Source of the DNA: Flavobacterium sp. N502540
GTDB lineage: Bacteria; Bacteroidota; Bacteroidia; Flavobacteriales; Flavobacteriaceae
NCBI RefSeq assembly: GCF_025947365.1
Contig: NZ_CP110012.1
Span: forward strand, 4,154,001 to 4,218,000
Direction of reading: 5' to 3'
DNA length: 64,000 bases
The notes beneath the pieces were generated by a model that saw only the letters and a list, made by a program, of their open reading frames with translations, was not told the DNA's origin and made no database searches. Each line of letters begins with the position of its first letter. Position 1 is the first letter of the stretch. Both the position numbers and the translations under genes were made by a program. This document shows, piece after piece, positions 1 through 8,046 of the stretch.

Positions 1-1
1 A

Positions 2-283
2 GTAAAGAATACCGGAACAAGAGAAGGTTCAGAAGTAGTTCAGCTTTATATCAGTGACTTGAAATCTTCATTACCTCGTCCGGTTAAGGAATTGAAAGGA
101 TTTGAGAAAATTTCCCTTCAGCCGGGAGAAGAAAAAACAGTGACTTTTACCATCGATAAAACAGCACTTAGCTTTTTCGACGATAAAAAACACGACTGGG
201 TAGCTGAACCGGGAGCTTTTGAAGCCATCATCGGAGCCTCTTCTACTGCTATAAAATCTAAAGTGAGTTTTTCACTTCAATAA
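2..283 (+). CDS. C-terminal fragment of a glycoside hydrolase family 3 beta-glucosidase (Fn3-like domain)
   Basis: The reading frame is open from base 2 and runs off the left edge, so only about the last 93 residues are present. The fragment has the features of the fibronectin III-like domain that closes GH3 beta-glucosidases and xylosidases: EVVQLYISD, then RPVKELKGFEKI, a PGE(E)KTVTF turn and a WVAEPGAFEAIIGASS end. The catalytic (alpha/beta)8 and alpha/beta sandwich domains lie outside the window, so substrate and the nucleophile Asp cannot be judged. Family members in Bacteroidota are usually exported and cut beta-linked glucosides or xylosides. A weak hairpin with a T run follows the stop. 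Confidence 0.85.
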   Translation, partial: VKNTGTREGSEVVQLYISDLKSSLPRPVKELKGFEKISLQPGEEKTVTFTIDKTALSFFDDKKHDWVAEPGAFEAIIGASSTAIKSKVSFSLQ

Positions 284-309
284 TTTCATGTTTGTAAAAT
301 TGGTTGGTT

Positions 310-343
310 GTAAAGCTGCAAGTGTAAAAATTTGTGGCTTTAC
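310..343 (+). terminator. Possible terminator after the GH3 gene
   Basis: Arms gtaaagctgcaa and ttgtggctttac pair with two wobbles around a 10-base loop and are followed by tttt. The hairpin sits 27 bases after the GH3 stop. The remainder of 284-655 is AT-rich; I see no gene and no clear promoter in it. Confidence 0.45.
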
Positions 344-655
344 TTTTATAAATTCTAACAATCATTCTTAAAACTCAAAGTTCAAAAAACAAAATCAATG
401 ATTAATTAAAAAAAATCTGCTAAATCCGTGTGCCGAACATTTACCAAACAGAAGCACATTTTTATCTAAAAAAAACAAGAATAAACAACCAAAGTACATT
501 TATCGATTATTTCCCGTGTTTACTGTGATTATTATAACAAATAATCCCGCTTTTTTTACGATTACAAGCGCTGTACAGCCAGTGTATTAAGGGAATATCA
601 CTATTTTAGCTTTCACCAAAAAATTATCTAACCTTTTAACAACCAAAACTATTTT

Positions 656-1792
656 ATGAATTCAAATTCAATGGAAATTAAACCCAAGAAGCATTATGAA
701 ATTTTAGACGGCTTACGTGGAGTAGCCGCAATTTTAGTAGTTATTTTTCACATTTTGGAAGCCTTTAATGAAGGAAGCCGATTTAAGCAGATCATGAATC
801 ATGGTTATTTAGCAGTCGATTTCTTTTTTCTTTTATCAGGATTCGTGGTAGCGTACGCCTATGACGATCGCTGGGAGAAAATGTCACAATGGGAATTTTA
901 CAAACGACGTTTAATCCGATTACAGCCTATGGTTATAATGGGAATGGTTATTGGAGCGCTGTTTTATTATTTTCAGGCTTCAGAAGTCGCTTTCCCTCAA
1001 ATTGCCACAATGCCCGTATGGAAACTGATTTTAGTAATGCTGGCTGGGTTTGTACTGATACCGCTTCCGCCTTCAATGGAAATTAGAGGCTGGGGAGAAA
1101 CGTTTCCGCTTAACGGACCGGCATGGTCGCTTTTCTTTGAGTATATCGCTAATATTCTGTATGCGTTGTTCTTTCGTAAATTCTCGAATAAAGTCTTAGG
1201 ATTTCTGGTATTGATTTTCGCGGGAATGCTTGTTCAATATACTGTTTTTGGTCCAAAAGGAGATGTTATTGGCGGTTGGTCCCTAACGATGCAGGAATTG
1301 TATGTTGGATTTACCCGTTTGTTATATCCTTTCTTTGCCGGGATTTTGCTTTCCCGTTTAGGAAAACTCATTCACATCAAAGGCGCTTTTTGGGTTTGCA
1401 GCATTCTTATAATCGTTATTTTCAGCATACCAAGATTGGGTGATGAAAACAGTTTGTGGATAAACGGTTTGTATGAATCCATCGCCATTATACTGCTGTT
1501 TCCTTTAATTGTAGCTATTGGAGCAGGAGGAGAGATAAAAAATCCGCTTTCACTAAAAATATGCAAGGCTTTGGGAGATATTTCGTATCCAATTTATATT
1601 ATCCATTATCCGTTGATTTATTGTTATATGGCTTGGGTATTTGATCATAAAATTCCTTTAAAAGACGGTTATGTCGTGGGAATAGGAGTTTTAGTTTCTA
1701 GTGTAGTGATAGCCTACCTGTGTTTGAAGTTTTATGACGAACCTGTTCGCAACTGGCTTCAGAATAAATTTCAAAAAAGAAAAGTTTCTTAA
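656..1792 (+). CDS. Membrane acyltransferase, family 3 (OafA/YrhL type)
   Basis: This 378-residue integral membrane protein has the acyltransferase_3 signature near its N-terminus: LDGLRGVAAILVVIFH, with the presumed catalytic His at its end, and an early Arg/Asp pair. About ten hydrophobic segments follow and it ends in a basic tail (QNKFQKRKVS). Family members move acyl groups, often acetyl, onto cell-surface sugars, lipids or antibiotics at the membrane; the acceptor here is unknown. The length is normal. It stands alone, convergent with the OYE gene, and shares a strong bidirectional terminator with it. A second ATG four codons downstream is an alternative start. Confidence 0.85.
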   Translation: MNSNSMEIKPKKHYEILDGLRGVAAILVVIFHILEAFNEGSRFKQIMNHGYLAVDFFFLLSGFVVAYAYDDRWEKMSQWEFYKRRLIRLQPMVIMGMVIGALFYYFQASEVAFPQIATMPVWKLILVMLAGFVLIPLPPSMEIRGWGETFPLNGPAWSLFFEYIANILYALFFRKFSNKVLGFLVLIFAGMLVQYTVFGPKGDVIGGWSLTMQELYVGFTRLLYPFFAGILLSRLGKLIHIKGAFWVCSILIIVIFSIPRLGDENSLWINGLYESIAIILLFPLIVAIGAGGEIKNPLSLKICKALGDISYPIYIIHYPLIYCYMAWVFDHKIPLKDGYVVGIGVLVSSVVIAYLCLKFYDEPVRNWLQNKFQKRKVS

Positions 1793-1809
1793 AAAGAGGT
1801 TTAGAGTTG

Positions 1810-1965
1810 CAAAGGTTCAAAGGGACAGAGGTTCTCTCTCTTTGAATCTTTTTCTAAAACTCCTAACAAATCAAAAAGGGATGAAAACAGTGCTGTTTTC
1901 ATCCCTTTTTGATTTAGGTTTAAAGCGATAAAAGTTTTGCCTTTGTCCCTTTGAACCTCTGAGCC
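1810..1965. repeat. Inverted pair of AGGTTC-type repeats around the terminator
   Basis: The segment 1810-1834 (aaaggttcaaagggacagagg) is nearly the reverse complement of 1939-1960 (cctttgtccctttgaacctct). The two copies face each other across the terminator hairpin. Related AGGTTC/AGGTAC strings occur after genes at 11258, 18471 and 40037, so this is a dispersed intergenic repeat type of this genome. Confidence 0.7.
1868..1915. terminator. Strong bidirectional terminator
   Basis: Perfect 23-bp arms (1868-1890 and 1893-1915) are separated by only two bases, with A-rich and T-rich outer ends. It lies between the convergent acyltransferase and OYE genes and could end transcripts from both sides. 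Confidence 0.9.
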
Positions 1966-1978
1966 TTTGAGCCTAAGT

Positions 1979-3085
1979 TTACTCTAAAACCAATTGTCCT
2001 AATGCTTCTTTGCTGAAGCCTTTTAATTGATCCGTATGACCTGCTTTGATTTTGGCCACCCAGTTAGGATCAGATAAAAGAGGTCTTCCCACGGCAACCA
2101 AATCAAAATCGCCTCTGTCGAAACGTCTGTTTAATTCCTCTAAAGAAGTTGGCTCAGAACTTTCTCCTGCAAAAGCGCCAAAGAAATCGCTTGAAAGTCC
2201 AACAGAACCTACTGTAATAGTTGGTGCTCCGGTAACTTTTTTGGCCCAGCCTGCAAAATTCAAATCAGATTCTTCAAATTCAGGCTCCCAGAAACGACGT
2301 TGTGAACAATGTAGAATATCTACTCCGGAATCTACAATAGGGCTTAACCAGGCTTCTAATTCCTGTGGGTTTTTAGCCAGTTTATAGTTGTAATCAGAAG
2401 GTTTAAACTGAGAAAATCTCATAATCACAGCAAAATCGTTACCGACTTGTCTTCTGATTTCTTTTACGACTTCAATAGCAAAGCGGCTGCGTTCCGGTAA
2501 TGTTTTTCCACCATAAATATCTGTACGCAAATTAGTTTCTGCTCTAAAGAACTGGTCAATTAGATAACCGTGCGCACCGTGAATTTCGATCGTATCAAAT
2601 CCCAGTCTTTTAGCATCGGCGGCTGCTTTTCCAAAAGCGATAATAGTCTCTTCAACGTCTTTCTCTGACATGGTGTTTCCATTACTAAAACCAGGTCGGT
2701 TTAAGCCCGACGGTCCTTCAAAAGGCACTGGAGGAACCCATCCTGAATGATGATTGTCCATAATTCCCATATGCCAGATTTGCGGGCCCATTTGACCTCC
2801 GGCGGTATGAACCTCTTCAATTACTTTTTTCCATCCATTTAAGGCTTCTTCGCCATAAAAATGAGGAACATTAGCATCGTTTGACGACGAAGGTCTGTCG
2901 ATAACAGTTCCTTCTGATAATATTAAACCAACTTCGCCTTCAGCTCTTTTTTGATAGTAAGAAGCTACTTCGTCAGTTGGAATTCCGTTTGGAGAAAAGG
3001 AGCGCGTCATAGGCGCCATTACGATTCGGTTTTTAAGATTTAACGTTTTTAAGTTAAATGGCGAAAACAGGTTGTTTGTACTCAT
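1979..3085 (-). CDS. Old yellow enzyme family NADH:flavin oxidoreductase / alkene reductase
   Basis: A 368-residue FMN-dependent TIM-barrel enzyme of the OYE family. The N-terminus carries the FMN-binding stretch NRIVMAPMTRS, followed by the substrate-side motif HMGIMDNHHS and the core IEIHGAHGYLIDQFF with downstream NLRTDIYGG. A phosphate-binding end VGRPLLSDPNW is also present. Such enzymes reduce activated C=C bonds of enones, nitro compounds or quinones with NAD(P)H in the cytoplasm. It is complete and lies six bases downstream of an ArsR-type regulator on the same strand, so the pair is probably an electrophile- or redox-responsive operon. The physiological substrate is not predictable. 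Confidence 0.92.
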   Translation of the reverse strand: MSTNNLFSPFNLKTLNLKNRIVMAPMTRSFSPNGIPTDEVASYYQKRAEGEVGLILSEGTVIDRPSSSNDANVPHFYGEEALNGWKKVIEEVHTAGGQMGPQIWHMGIMDNHHSGWVPPVPFEGPSGLNRPGFSNGNTMSEKDVEETIIAFGKAAADAKRLGFDTIEIHGAHGYLIDQFFRAETNLRTDIYGGKTLPERSRFAIEVVKEIRRQVGNDFAVIMRFSQFKPSDYNYKLAKNPQELEAWLSPIVDSGVDILHCSQRRFWEPEFEESDLNFAGWAKKVTGAPTITVGSVGLSSDFFGAFAGESSEPTSLEELNRRFDRGDFDLVAVGRPLLSDPNWVAKIKAGHTDQLKGFSKEALGQLVLE

Positions 3086-3091
3086 AGTAAT

Positions 3092-3394
3092 TTACAAATT
3101 AGATTGAATTAATTTACTGAGTGCTTCAAAGGCACCTTCGTTACGTTTATAATAAGTCCATTGTCCAACACGTTTAGATTCGATAAATCCGGCGCGTTGT
3201 AAAATAGACAGGTATTCTGAGACTGTCGATTGGGTAAGACCCGCTTTGGCTTGTATCTGACCCACGCAAACCCCATGCTCAAATCCCGAGTGCTGAAGCT
3301 GATCCGGGAAGTTGATTTCGGGTTCTTTTAACCATTCCAGCATTTGTAATCTGGATTTGTTGGCTAATGCTTTAAAGATTTCTATAGATTCCAT
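3092..3394 (-). CDS. ArsR-family winged-helix regulator of the OYE operon
   Basis: A 100-residue winged-helix protein with the ArsR layout: IFKALANKSRLQMLEWL at the start, the recognition helix region KAGLTQSTVSEYLSILQRAGFI, and the wing SKRVGQWTYYKRNE. The usual metal-binding ELCVCDL string is replaced by HGVCVGQIQAKAG with a single Cys, so it may sense thiol-reactive compounds rather than metal (inference). It is the first gene of a two-gene operon with the OYE reductase. A palindrome in its own promoter spacer suggests autorepression. The start codon lies only four bases after a -7-like TATATTTG, so the mRNA may be leaderless. Confidence 0.85.
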   Translation of the reverse strand: MESIEIFKALANKSRLQMLEWLKEPEINFPDQLQHSGFEHGVCVGQIQAKAGLTQSTVSEYLSILQRAGFIESKRVGQWTYYKRNEGAFEALSKLIQSNL

Positions 3395-3398
3395 AGGA

Positions 3399-3428
3399 CA
3401 AATATATCGACTTTTCCCGATATATCAA
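3399..3428 (-). promoter_or_regulatory. Promoter of the arsR-like/OYE operon with an embedded operator
   Basis: Read on the minus strand: TTG, a 19-base spacer and TATATTTG, fitting the Bacteroidota -33/-7 pattern. An inverted repeat atatatcg-N8-cgatatat (3402-3409 and 3418-3425) fills the spacer and overlaps the -7 box, a typical place for a repressor operator. Confidence 0.7.
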
Positions 3429-3614
3429 TTTAAAGAAACTTATTTAGTATAATTTTAAGAGTAGGGATGCAATTTGCGTGAGAAGTATTTATATTTGTTT
3501 CCACTTGAAAACAGCATTCTTTTGACGATAGAATTGCAGAATTTGTATATGGCAATACCTTGTGATTACTAGTTTTTTGAAAGAGCTGTCAAGAAAATAA
3601 CCCCAAATTTATTC

Positions 3615-4118
3615 ATGAAGATTATGAAAAAAACACTACTTATTTTAGGTTTCCTATGCTGTGCCGTCACGAGTTCGAAAGCTCAGGTGGTAGGAACCGA
3701 TATTGGCGACATTGCTCCCGAAATTGATTTACCGGATACAAAAGGAAATAATATTGTGCTTTCTTCTTTACGAGGAGAGCTTGTTTTAGTTGACTTTTGG
3801 GCTTCGTGGTGCGGTCCCTGCATAAAAGAGCAGCCTGAATTGATAAAACTGTACAACACTTATTCCGGTAAGTTTTCTATTTACAGTGTTTCAATGGACA
3901 CGAAAAAAGCTCTTTGGACCGGAGCCATTGCAAAACAAAAACTGCCATGGACTCAGGTAAGTGATTTAAAATACTGGAATTCTCCGGTTATTGGCGATTA
4001 TATGCTTCAATCAGTGCCTTTGAATTTTTTGATTGATAAAAATGGAATCATACTGGCAAAAAATATTCATGGAAACGCATTGAATGAAATGTTGAAAAGC
4101 TTACTTACGGCTCAGTAA
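3615..4118 (+). CDS. TlpA/ResA-like thioredoxin-fold exported oxidoreductase
   Basis: A 167-residue protein with a signal peptide (MKIMKKTLLILGFLCC... to KAQ) followed by a redoxin domain. The active site is FWASWCGPC, with cysteines 66 and 69, and the cis-Pro region is VPLNFLIDKNG. Proteins of this type act in the periplasm as thiol reductants, for example in cytochrome c maturation or oxidative stress. The GDIAPEIDLPDTKG opening is typical of the AhpC/TSA-redoxin TlpA branch. ATG at 3615 or 3624 could be the start. No partner gene is adjacent, so its substrate is unknown. Confidence 0.88.
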   Translation: MKIMKKTLLILGFLCCAVTSSKAQVVGTDIGDIAPEIDLPDTKGNNIVLSSLRGELVLVDFWASWCGPCIKEQPELIKLYNTYSGKFSIYSVSMDTKKALWTGAIAKQKLPWTQVSDLKYWNSPVIGDYMLQSVPLNFLIDKNGIILAKNIHGNALNEMLKSLLTAQ

Positions 4119-4187
4119 AAATAGAAACTTTGAGAATAGTATTGTTTTGAGAAAGAATGTAGGTAAGAAGAATATAAAACGGATGGA

Positions 4188-4664
4188 ATGGAATCAAAAT
4201 TAAGTATAGCTGAGTTTAGAGCAAGATTAAAAAACAATACTGAAATTGGTTCTTTGAAAATAAAATTCAGCCACTTGAGAATATTTCCGAGATTTGGTGC
4301 ATTAAAGCCTTTTTACGGTCTTTTTGATGATAAAAGTTTTCGTTTGACCATAAATTCGGCAACATCTCCCACCTGTTTTATTGTAAAAGGAAGCTACAAA
4401 AATGTTGATAACAGACTTAAGGTAAATTATACGATTGAGCCCAATAGTAAAATTCAATTGTTTTGGGTGAAATATTCACCTGTAGTGGCTATAATTGCAA
4501 TTAACCTGTTTTTTGTTCTATTTGCGAGAGGACTCAGGAGAGCTTCTACTATTGTGAATTTGTTTTTACTTATTACCATTTTCTATTCCAGATGGAAAGA
4601 AGAAAGAAAGCGTAAGAAATTAGAGAAAAAGTTTCTCAGGATTTTTGAAATTAAAAGAGACTGA
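4188..4664 (+). CDS. Unknown protein with C-terminal membrane segments
   Basis: I do not recognise this 158-residue protein. The first 90 residues look soluble and beta-rich, with basic and hydrophobic alternation and a FIVKGSYKNVDNRLKVNYTIEPN stretch split across strands. Two adjacent hydrophobic segments follow (about residues 98-113 and 119-133), then a very basic tail rich in RKKLEKK. The order suggests a cytoplasmic domain anchored by a hairpin in the inner membrane. It follows the thioredoxin gene by 69 bases on the same strand and may be cotranscribed. Two nearby ATGs (4183 and 4188) exist, but only 4188 is in frame. Confidence 0.6.
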   Translation: MESKLSIAEFRARLKNNTEIGSLKIKFSHLRIFPRFGALKPFYGLFDDKSFRLTINSATSPTCFIVKGSYKNVDNRLKVNYTIEPNSKIQLFWVKYSPVVAIIAINLFFVLFARGLRRASTIVNLFLLITIFYSRWKEERKRKKLEKKFLRIFEIKRD

Positions 4665-4701
4665 TGATAGAATTAATCAAGAACAAAAGTTAGGAAGAAA
4701 G

Positions 4702-4966
4702 GGCCGAAAGCCCAAAAGAAACAGCATCGTGCGCAGCACTATGAATTGGATTAAGGCGCAGAATTGCCCTGAAATGGCAAGAGCAAACTATATATTATAA
4801 TTTTCAATAAAGAACAAACCGCTCTTTTATAAAATATAATTCAAAATGATATAAGACCAACTTTTTGCGCGTAAGCTTATGCCCTTTCAGGGCGTAACCG
4901 ATATTCGTTATCGTTATTGATGGTGCTGCACACCATCCTGTTGCTAGAGCTCTTTCAGAGCAATAT
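4702..4966. repeat. REP-like palindromic intergenic repeat, two diverged inverted halves
   Basis: The right half carries three hairpins in a row: gccctttcagggc (4881-4893), atggtg-ctgca-caccat (4920-4936) and gctctttcagagc (4949-4961). The left half (4702-4790) is a diverged reverse complement of it, with recognisable gccgaaagcc, gtgcgcagcac and gccctgaaatggc strings. The gap 4665-5064 holds this element and a terminator but no gene; a 67-codon frame across the right half appears to be a product of the repeat. Confidence 0.6.
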
Positions 4967-4990
4967 TTCCAAAACAGATGGAACTTTAAA

Positions 4991-5033
4991 AATAAAACCT
5001 TTGTCAATTCTGTATTTTGACAAAGGTTTTATT
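4991..5033. terminator. Bidirectional terminator
   Basis: Perfect 17-bp arms (4991-5007 and 5017-5033) with a nine-base loop, A-rich and T-rich at the ends. It lies 31 bases past the stop of the minus-strand gene at 5065 and could also stop plus-strand transcripts. Confidence 0.88.
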
Positions 5034-5064
5034 ATTTAGATGATGGCCTGAAGCTGAAATGAAC

Positions 5065-5448
5065 TTAATTCAATCTGTCTGCATGATTTCGAACACCGCC
5101 AAAGTTGTTTTTTAGAAACTCTCTAATTTGAAATTGTGTTTTATTCTGAGTGACTTTTTTCCATTCATTGAAATCAAAAGCATGAATTTCAATCGCATTC
5201 GGATTGGTGACAAAAGCGAGTCTTGCAATAGAATATTTGTAATACTTTAGTTCATGAGAAATATGTCGGTCTGGCACAACGATAAGAATGGTTTCCCATT
5301 CCAGATAATTTTTAGGAACATCTGCTCTTTCATTTAATCCAAGGGCTTCAAAAAAGGCAATGATCTTTTGATCATTAAGCTTGTCGATTTTTTGATCAAC
5401 TCGTTTAATGGTGCTAATAAGTTTATTTTCATCTTTAATAACACTCAT
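5065..5448 (-). CDS. Unknown small soluble protein
   Basis: A 127-residue protein that I do not assign to a family. It has no signal peptide or membrane segment. The N-terminal third is charged and probably helical (ISTIKRVDQKIDKLNDQKIIAFFEALG). The middle looks like an alpha/beta core with ETILIVVPDRHISHELKYYKYSIARLAFV. It is a single-gene unit with its own terminator. Codon use resembles that of its neighbours, and the ATG start is supported by an AT-rich upstream region with no closer alternative. Confidence 0.6.
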   Translation of the reverse strand: MSVIKDENKLISTIKRVDQKIDKLNDQKIIAFFEALGLNERADVPKNYLEWETILIVVPDRHISHELKYYKYSIARLAFVTNPNAIEIHAFDFNEWKKVTQNKTQFQIREFLKNNFGGVRNHADRLN

Positions 5449-5593
5449 AACTAATAGCTGTTTTTTGTTTTTAGGTTAATTTCAATATAAAATTACATCA
5501 AAACGAAGTGAATTGTTAAAAGAGAGGCAATAGAATGATTCTAAATTTTATGGAGAGAGTTTACAGGCTTGTTTATCAGAAAGAAAGCATTCC

Positions 5594-7144
5594 TTAGTGA
5601 TCGGAGAGCATAAGATCGGTTTTTCTTTTTTTGGATTTATTCATTACAAACAAAAGCAAGGGTAAGGTTACCACAAAGAATAATCCAACAAAGAAAAAAG
5701 CGTCTCTATAACTTAATAAAGAAGATTGTCTTAAAACAACATTTTCCATAAGCCTGAGTGCTTTAAACTTAGCTTCGTTATAAGCAAAACCTTTGCTTTG
5801 AAAATACCTGATGTAGGCATTTATCCGGTCCATTGCGATAGTGTTGTCTGGGGTAACGGTCGAAATTAGTTCATTTCGGTGTGCTGCAAATCGATGAGCT
5901 ACATAAGTATTGATAATCGAAACGCCAAAAGAACCGCCCAATTGCCGCATCATATTATTCAAAGCGGCACCCTGACCAACATCTTTGTCTTCTAAAGAGG
6001 AGACGGCCAGCATGGTAAGCGGAACAGTAAGCAGAGCCATTCCTAATGCACGAAAAATCAAAGAAGTTGCTACTTCCGCAGCGCTGGTGTTTAATGTCAT
6101 TCCGGACATTCTCCAGTTAAAATAAATAAACAAAAGAAATCCGGCTGCGATAATAAGTACCGGTGAAACGCCTTTTTGCAGTAAGGTTCCGCACATTTTT
6201 AAAGCCAGTAATGCAAACAGCGCCCCGGGTAACAAAAGTAATCCGGTTTGATAAGGTGAAAAGCTTAATAAACGCTGTGCAACAACCGGGCTAATGTAGA
6301 TGGAAATAAACATACCAAATCCGGTTACAAAAGTTAGGACTGCAGCAATACTTAAAGATTTACTTTTGAGTACCCGAAGATTTACTACAGGCTTTTCGAT
6401 CGTAAGTTCCCAATAGATAAACAGGAGCAGGGTTGTCACGGCAATAAAGGTAAGCACAACAATATAGCGGGTTTCAAACCAGTCTTCGACTTCGCCTCTT
6501 TCGAGAACCGTTTGCAAAGTACCAACTCCTATGGCCAGTAAAGCAATACCAGTCCAGTCGACCTTAGTGATTTCAGGTTTTACAGGAGGTTCCTGCAGTA
6601 GAAAGTAACAGGAAATCATGACGAGAATTCCAATCGGAACATTGATGAGGAATATCCAGGGCCAATCGTAATTTTCGGTAATATAGCCTCCCAGAGTAGG
6701 GCCAATAGTGGGGCCAATGAAGATTCCGGCTCCAAATATAGCTCCAGCTGTAGATTGTTTGTCTTTTGGGAAAAGCTCGAAAACTACAACTTGTGAGATG
6801 GATAGCAAGGCACCGCCTCCAATTCCCTGAAAGAACCTGAAAAAAACGAGCATCCAAATGTTAGACGAATGCCCGCACATAAAAGAACAGAACGTAAACA
6901 AAACAACAGAGCCAATATAATAATTGCGCCGCCCGAGATTGGCGCTTAGAAAGCTCGTAATAGGTATTATAATCACATTGGCAATGGCATAAGCCGTAAT
7001 CACCCACGAGGTATCTTCAAGCGTAGCGCCCAGATTTCCGCTCATATGGGAAAGTGCAACATTTACAATCGATATGTCTATCAGTTCCATAATGGCGGCT
7101 AATATGACAGTCAGAATAAGTAGTTTTCGGTTTAAAGATGGCAT
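5594..7144 (-). CDS. MFS drug efflux transporter, DHA2 (EmrB/QacA) family
   Basis: A 516-residue protein with about 14 hydrophobic helices, the DHA2 format. Motif D1 is visible as MELIDISIVNVALSHMSGNLG, then WVITAYAIANVIIIPITSFLS, motif A-like LSANLGRRNYYIGS, and motif C as GAIFGAGIFIGPTIGPTLGG. DHA2 pumps expel hydrophobic drugs, detergents or uncouplers using the proton gradient. EmrB-type members usually need an EmrA adaptor, and none is adjacent. The TetR gene upstream on the same strand and a TetR-type palindrome 13 bases before the start mark it as the regulated target. Confidence 0.92.
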   Translation of the reverse strand: MPSLNRKLLILTVILAAIMELIDISIVNVALSHMSGNLGATLEDTSWVITAYAIANVIIIPITSFLSANLGRRNYYIGSVVLFTFCSFMCGHSSNIWMLVFFRFFQGIGGGALLSISQVVVFELFPKDKQSTAGAIFGAGIFIGPTIGPTLGGYITENYDWPWIFLINVPIGILVMISCYFLLQEPPVKPEITKVDWTGIALLAIGVGTLQTVLERGEVEDWFETRYIVVLTFIAVTTLLLFIYWELTIEKPVVNLRVLKSKSLSIAAVLTFVTGFGMFISIYISPVVAQRLLSFSPYQTGLLLLPGALFALLALKMCGTLLQKGVSPVLIIAAGFLLFIYFNWRMSGMTLNTSAAEVATSLIFRALGMALLTVPLTMLAVSSLEDKDVGQGAALNNMMRQLGGSFGVSIINTYVAHRFAAHRNELISTVTPDNTIAMDRINAYIRYFQSKGFAYNEAKFKALRLMENVVLRQSSLLSYRDAFFFVGLFFVVTLPLLLFVMNKSKKRKTDLMLSDH

Positions 7145-7156
7145 AGAAAAATATTT

Positions 7157-7172
7157 TATACCGATTGGTATA
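7157..7172. promoter_or_regulatory. TetR operator in front of the MFS gene
   Basis: tataccgattggtata is a 16-bp inverted repeat with one mismatch pair. It matches the perfect palindrome upstream of the tetR gene at 7828-7843 in all but one position. It lies immediately upstream of the MFS start. Confidence 0.8.
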
Positions 7173-7209
7173 TTTTTGGTTAAAAAAAAGGACTGTTGTT
7201 TTATTGCTT

Positions 7210-7800
7210 TTACTCTAAGTCATCAATTATTTTTTTTAGTGAAAGCATAATAGTGGATAAATTAGACAGGTCGCCCGTTATTTTGGAAATCATGACAGCA
7301 CCCTCGATAATAGCAATGATGGTTAGGGCAGTTTTTTCCGGATTTATGGATTCCCCTTTAAATTCTCCCGCAGCGATACCTTGCTCAATAAAATAAACCA
7401 GTTTTTCTTTCCAGGCCAGAATGATGCTTTCTACCTTTTTTCTGAGTACTGGATGAGTATCGTCTGCTTCGGTGGCAGTATTGATAATAGGGCATCCACC
7501 CTGAGTGATTCTTAGCTCATAATAATTAGAGTAGAGCCTTGGATAAACCAATAATTTGTCTTTAAACGTAGTTTGTTTGTCGATTTCTCGCGTAAAAGCA
7601 TCCTGAAGTTTTTTTACATTGAACTTAAAAGCCGCCAAGGCTACTTCGTCTTTGTTTTCAAAGTTACCGTAAATACTTCCTTTTGTAAGGCCAGTCGCTT
7701 CGGTGATATCACTCATAGAAGTTCCGCTGTACCCTTTCATATTGAAAATAGGAGCGGTTTTCTCTATAATAAATTGCTTGGTTTTTTCGGCTTTACTCAT
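7210..7800 (-). CDS. TetR/AcrR-family repressor of the MFS pump
   Basis: A 196-residue TetR regulator. The N-terminal HTH reads KGYSGTSMSDITEATGLTKGSIYGNFENKDEVALAAF, about residues 22-58. The C-terminal ligand domain resembles TetR_C proteins with the QGGCPIINTATEADDTHP string. I start it at the ATG at 7800; the frame stays open upstream, but the extra 24 residues would cross the operator and promoter. The MFS gene is 65 bases downstream on the same strand and carries the same operator, so one repressor probably controls both. Confidence 0.9.
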   Translation of the reverse strand: MSKAEKTKQFIIEKTAPIFNMKGYSGTSMSDITEATGLTKGSIYGNFENKDEVALAAFKFNVKKLQDAFTREIDKQTTFKDKLLVYPRLYSNYYELRITQGGCPIINTATEADDTHPVLRKKVESIILAWKEKLVYFIEQGIAAGEFKGESINPEKTALTIIAIIEGAVMISKITGDLSNLSTIMLSLKKIIDDLE

Positions 7801-7821
7801 GGTATTAGAAAATTTAAAATA

Positions 7822-7852
7822 CAAATATATACCGATCGGTATAAAATAGCAA
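7822..7852 (-). promoter_or_regulatory. tetR promoter with a perfect operator in the spacer
   Basis: On the minus strand: TTG, a 20-base spacer and TATATTTG, ending 21 bases before the start codon. The spacer contains the 16-bp perfect palindrome tataccgatcggtata (7828-7843). This layout predicts autorepression. Confidence 0.8.
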
Positions 7853-7917
7853 GTTTTTTGAAAAAAAAACACAAAGACTGTGGGATGTATCTTAGAACAG
7901 TTCCTCTCTGAAATGTA

Positions 7918-7991
7918 AAACCTGAAACCTGAAACCTGAAACTTGAAACCTGAAACTTGAAACCTGAAACTTGAAACCTGAAACTTGAAAC
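7918..7991 (+). repeat. Heptanucleotide repeat, AAACCTG/AAACTTG type
   Basis: Ten tandem 7-base units, alternating aaacctg and aaacttg, plus a partial unit. The same motif recurs at 10106, 63239 (inverted) and 63430. It separates the tetR promoter from the AraC-family gene. Confidence 0.9.
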
Positions 7992-8034
7992 AAACTAAAA
8001 AAAAACAACTTAGAAAACTATTGTTTGATTTTCA

Positions 8035-8042
8035 TAACTTTG
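8035..8042 (+). promoter_or_regulatory. -7 element directly in front of the AraC-family start
   Basis: TAACTTTG matches TAnnTTTG and ends four bases before the ATG at 8047. No clear -33 box is seen at the right distance. The same four-base spacing occurs at 3399 and 12211. Confidence 0.5.
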
Positions 8043-8046
8043 CAAA

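Noticed and set aside
4804..5007. 67-codon minus-strand frame across the REP-like repeat
   Set aside because: It is made of repeat hairpins (ATGWCAAPS region), has no promoter and no protein-like composition; more likely a by-product of the repeat.
7918..7991. CRISPR array
   Set aside because: Units are 7 bases with no spacers and no cas genes nearby; the same is true of the arrays at 10106, 41206 and 63430.
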